Shown: piece by piece, positions 62,125 to 64,000 of the stretch
Layout of the letters: every line of letters begins with the position of its first letter
How positions within the stretch are numbered: the stretch's first letter is position 1
Source: SZUA-36 sp963774415
Lineage (GTDB): Bacteria > Pseudomonadota > Gammaproteobacteria > Xanthomonadales > SZUA-36
Assembly: GCA_963774415.1 (NCBI GenBank)
Contig: CAVZEU010000003.1
Coordinates: 434,001-498,000 of the forward strand
Length of the DNA stretch: 64,000 nt
Direction of reading: 5' to 3'
Translations under genes and position numbers: made by a program
Notes under the pieces: generated by a model
What the model saw: only the letters and a program-made list of their open reading frames with translations
Database searches by the model: none
What the model was told of the DNA's origin: nothing

Positions 62125-62722
62125 ATGGGAGAAATTCAGGCGGTGGCAGCACGGCAGCATGACGAAGCAGCATCACGCGCGACTGAACTGGACCAGGTCG
62201 AGAAGGCCCGCGGCGGTGACCAAAAGGCGTTCGAGCAGCTCTACCGCAGCCATTGCACCCGCATATACGCGCTCTGCTGGCGCATGTGCGGCGGCGACCG
62301 GACGCTGGCCGAGGACATGCTGCAGGAAGCTTTCGTACGCGCCTGGAACAAGCTGGACCTGTTTCGTGGAGAGAGCCGCTTCGCCACGTGGCTGCACCGG
62401 TTGACGGTCAACGTGATACTGAGCGACAAGCGTGTGCGGGCCAGGCGCCTGCAAAAGGGAATCGGCTCTGGCCGAAGCGGTCGAGCAGACGGCGGTCGGC
62501 GAGCGTGACGTCTCGGCCGGCCTGAACCGGGACCTTGAGGCCGCGATTGCCGGCTTGCCCGAACGGGCCCGAACGGTGCTGGTGTTGTATGACATAGAAG
62601 GCTACCGGCACCGGGAAATCGCACGGATGACCGGCATGGCGGTGGGTTCGTCCAAGGCGCAGTTGCACAGGGCCCGGGCGCTGGTCAGGAAGGTATTCGA
62701 GGAGTCGCAAACGAGCGAATGA
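62125..62722 (+). pseudogene. ECF RNA polymerase sigma factor, reading frame broken once
   Basis: Region 2 is read in one frame from ATG 62125 (DQKAFEQLYRSHCTRIYALCWRMCGG in parts, AEDMLQEAFVRAWNKLDLFRGES, FATWLHRLTVN), region 4 in the next frame up to 62722 (LPERARTVLVLYDIEGYRHREIA, MAVGSSKAQLHRARALVRK). The switch lies at CTGCAAAAGGGAATCGG (62450-62466): deleting one base of AAAA or GGG restores a continuous sigma-70 family protein of about 198 residues. It may be a sequencing error, a recent mutation or, less likely, slippage. TCTAA at 62114 with AAACCC at 62092 resembles an ECF promoter just before ATG 62125; GTG 62143 is another in-frame start. Confidence 0.85.
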
Positions 62723-62735
62723 TGGTGATATCGAG

Positions 62736-63278
62736 ATGAACGAAGCTGAATTGAAAAGGGCGATACGGGCGCTGCCGGATCATATCGAGCCGGCGCGCGA
62801 CTTGTGGCCTGGTATCAGCCTGCGGCTGCAACCGCGGCGGCCGCTGGCGCCGCGATCGCGAAGGGGCGGGTGGCGCATGCCGGCGATGGCGGCGGCCGTT
62901 GCCGTGGCGCTGGTGACCGGGCTGTTGATTGGCCGTCATTCAGGGCAGCCGCCGGCGCCAGCCGGGCGCAACGGCGTACCGATAAGGGAAGCCGCCCTGC
63001 GCGGTTCGTTGCAATCGACCGAGCGGGAATACCAGGCGGCACTGCAGGAATTGCTGACGCTGGATTATTCGGGTGCGACCCCGCCTGGCGGCGACACCGA
63101 ATCGATGCGCGAGAGCTGGGAAGTGCTGCAGAATGCCGAGAACCAATTGCAGCTTGCCCTCGAGCAACACCCCGCCAACGTGTTTTTGAGCGAGAAATTA
63201 CTCGAATTGAAATCCAGGCAGTTACGCTTCGTCAAGAATGTCGTCATGCTGGAACAAAATGACTGGAGAAAGACATGA
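62736..63278 (+). CDS. Single-span membrane protein in anti-sigma position
   Basis: A 180-residue protein directly after the ECF sigma gene. The N-terminal 50 residues are cytoplasmic-like (LKRAIRALPDHIEPARDLWPGISLRL), then one membrane helix (PAMAAAVAVALVTGLLIG) and a helical periplasmic part rich in Glu and Gln. This is the anti-sigma layout, but there is no cysteine-type zinc motif. Function is inferred from position and topology. Its stop overlaps the next start (ATGA). Confidence 0.75.
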   Translation: MNEAELKRAIRALPDHIEPARDLWPGISLRLQPRRPLAPRSRRGGWRMPAMAAAVAVALVTGLLIGRHSGQPPAPAGRNGVPIREAALRGSLQSTEREYQAALQELLTLDYSGATPPGGDTESMRESWEVLQNAENQLQLALEQHPANVFLSEKLLELKSRQLRFVKNVVMLEQNDWRKT

Positions 63279-64000
63279 AAGTTTTACAGCCGAGTTTACT
63301 GGTCACATTGATTGCGTTGCTGCCGCTGGCCGCTGCGGCGGATGAGGCCATCGAGAAGCACTGGGACATCGATGCCAATGCGATGGTCTCGGTGGAGAAC
63401 ACCGCCGGCAGTATCAAGATACAGGGTTGGGACCGCAACGAAGTACACCTGACGGGCAAGCTGGACAGCAACGTCCGGGAACTCGAGGCGAAGCAGAGCC
63501 AATCCGGGCTCGAACTCACGGTCGTTAACCGGCGTGAGCGGAATGTCGGCGACAGCAGCCTGGTGCTGCAGGTCCCAGCCGGCGCGGTTCTGGAGGCCAC
63601 CGGGGTGAGCGCCGACATCGGGATCGCGGCCATGAAGAACGCGAAGCTGACGGCCCGGACCGTCAGCGGCGATGTCGACGTGGAGGCGTCGAGCGACTGG
63701 GTCACCCTGAAGTCGATCAGCGGGGACGTGACCTTCTCCGGGAACAGCAAGCGGGTCTCCGTGGATACGGTCTCGGGTGATATCGACCTCTCCGGCATCA
63801 GCGGCGAACTGGACGCGACCACGGTGTCCGGCGACATGGATCTCACGGCCGGCAAGCTGGGCAGCTGCAAGCTGGAGACGGTGTCGGGCGACATCGGTCT
63901 CGAGGCTTCGTTGACCGACACCGGCAGGCTCAGCGCCGAGAGCATGAGCGGCGATGTGAGCGTTCGCTTGCCCGCCGGTCAAATGGGACAGTTCAAGGCG
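63275..64000 (+). CDS. Exported DUF4097-like beta-helix protein (3' end outside window)
   Basis: The first 242 residues of an exported protein: signal peptide KVLQPSLLVTLIALLPLAAAADE, then repeated short beta units with the recurring pattern TVSGDVDV, SISGDVTF, TVSGDIDL, TVSGDMDL, TVSGDIGL, SMSGDVSV, each about 20 residues apart, typical of DUF4097/putative adhesin domains. It probably faces the periplasm or surface. It is translationally coupled to the anti-sigma-like gene, as often seen with envelope-stress ECF modules. Confidence 0.85.
   Translation, partial: MKVLQPSLLVTLIALLPLAAAADEAIEKHWDIDANAMVSVENTAGSIKIQGWDRNEVHLTGKLDSNVRELEAKQSQSGLELTVVNRRERNVGDSSLVLQVPAGAVLEATGVSADIGIAAMKNAKLTARTVSGDVDVEASSDWVTLKSISGDVTFSGNSKRVSVDTVSGDIDLSGISGELDATTVSGDMDLTAGKLGSCKLETVSGDIGLEASLTDTGRLSAESMSGDVSVRLPAGQMGQFKA

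Noticed and set aside
62450..62466. Programmed -1 frameshift in the sigma gene
   Set aside because: The downstream frame requires +1 (or -2), and no stimulatory structure or classic slippery heptamer in the right phase is visible.

Overview
The window is a GC-rich (about 60-65% by eye), gene-dense bacterial chromosome segment with two unlinked types of content: conserved housekeeping blocks and an accessory middle with small mobile elements. Gene order yicC-gmk-rpoZ-spoT-ridA-recG, the divergent mrcA / pilMNOPQ pair, FadE, SixA, RppH, PepN, type-B L31 and a GTP-type PEP carboxykinase all point to a Gammaproteobacterium. A free-living, probably aquatic member of a Woeseiales/Steroidobacterales/Chromatiales-like group would fit; that placement is inference. 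No tRNA, rRNA, CRISPR array, prophage or full-length insertion sequence was seen.

Layout. 1-5810 (minus): recG (cut by the window edge), ridA, spoT, rpoZ, gmk, yicC, a stringent-response/nucleotide operon. 5914-10396 (plus): rph, rdgB, hemW, L31B, gltA. 10369-13498 (minus): an unrecognised protein and penicillin-binding protein 1A. 13801-18917 (plus): the type IV pilus alignment and secretin genes pilMNOPQ, closed by a strong terminator. 19031-22240 (plus): four overlapping genes that include the last steps of the formylglutamate branch of histidine breakdown and a free methionine sulfoxide reductase. 22252-23729 (minus): sixA and a threonine/serine dehydratase. Then pepN, a Tyr/Arg-rich repeat lipoprotein, mnmG, a candidate small RNA, and a dicarboxylate/amino-acid symporter.

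31837-37196: a nested pair of miniature elements lies directly against glnS, followed by lemA, a relic of the same element family, an M48 peptidase and a VOC protein. 37231-47433 is the most distinctive region: a GntR/UTRA regulator with a near-perfect 22-bp palindrome in the divergent promoter, then a plus-strand run of class III CoA-transferase, HMG-CoA-lyase-like protein, ATP-dependent hydantoinase/oxoprolinase A and B, isochorismatase-family amidase and a TonB-dependent receptor, with a GMC oxidoreductase convergent to it. It reads as one inducible uptake-and-degradation island for an unknown compound. 49394-55194: nucleotide-transporter-like carrier, a BtuCD-type ABC pair without a binding protein, rppH, an M28 peptidase and sufT. 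55194-56002 is a cluster of repeats. 56003-61244: fadE with a divergent TetR regulator, and pckG. 61244-62124: more repeats. 62125-64000: an ECF sigma factor gene broken by a one-base frame change, a single-span membrane protein in the anti-sigma position, and a DUF4097-like exported protein cut by the window edge.

The most unusual signal is the family of small terminal-inverted-repeat elements (about 160 to 275 bp). Four of them start immediately after a TA dinucleotide; in three cases that TA is the first two bases of a stop codon (lemA, sufT, pckG), and in another the element's right end contains the start codon of glnS.
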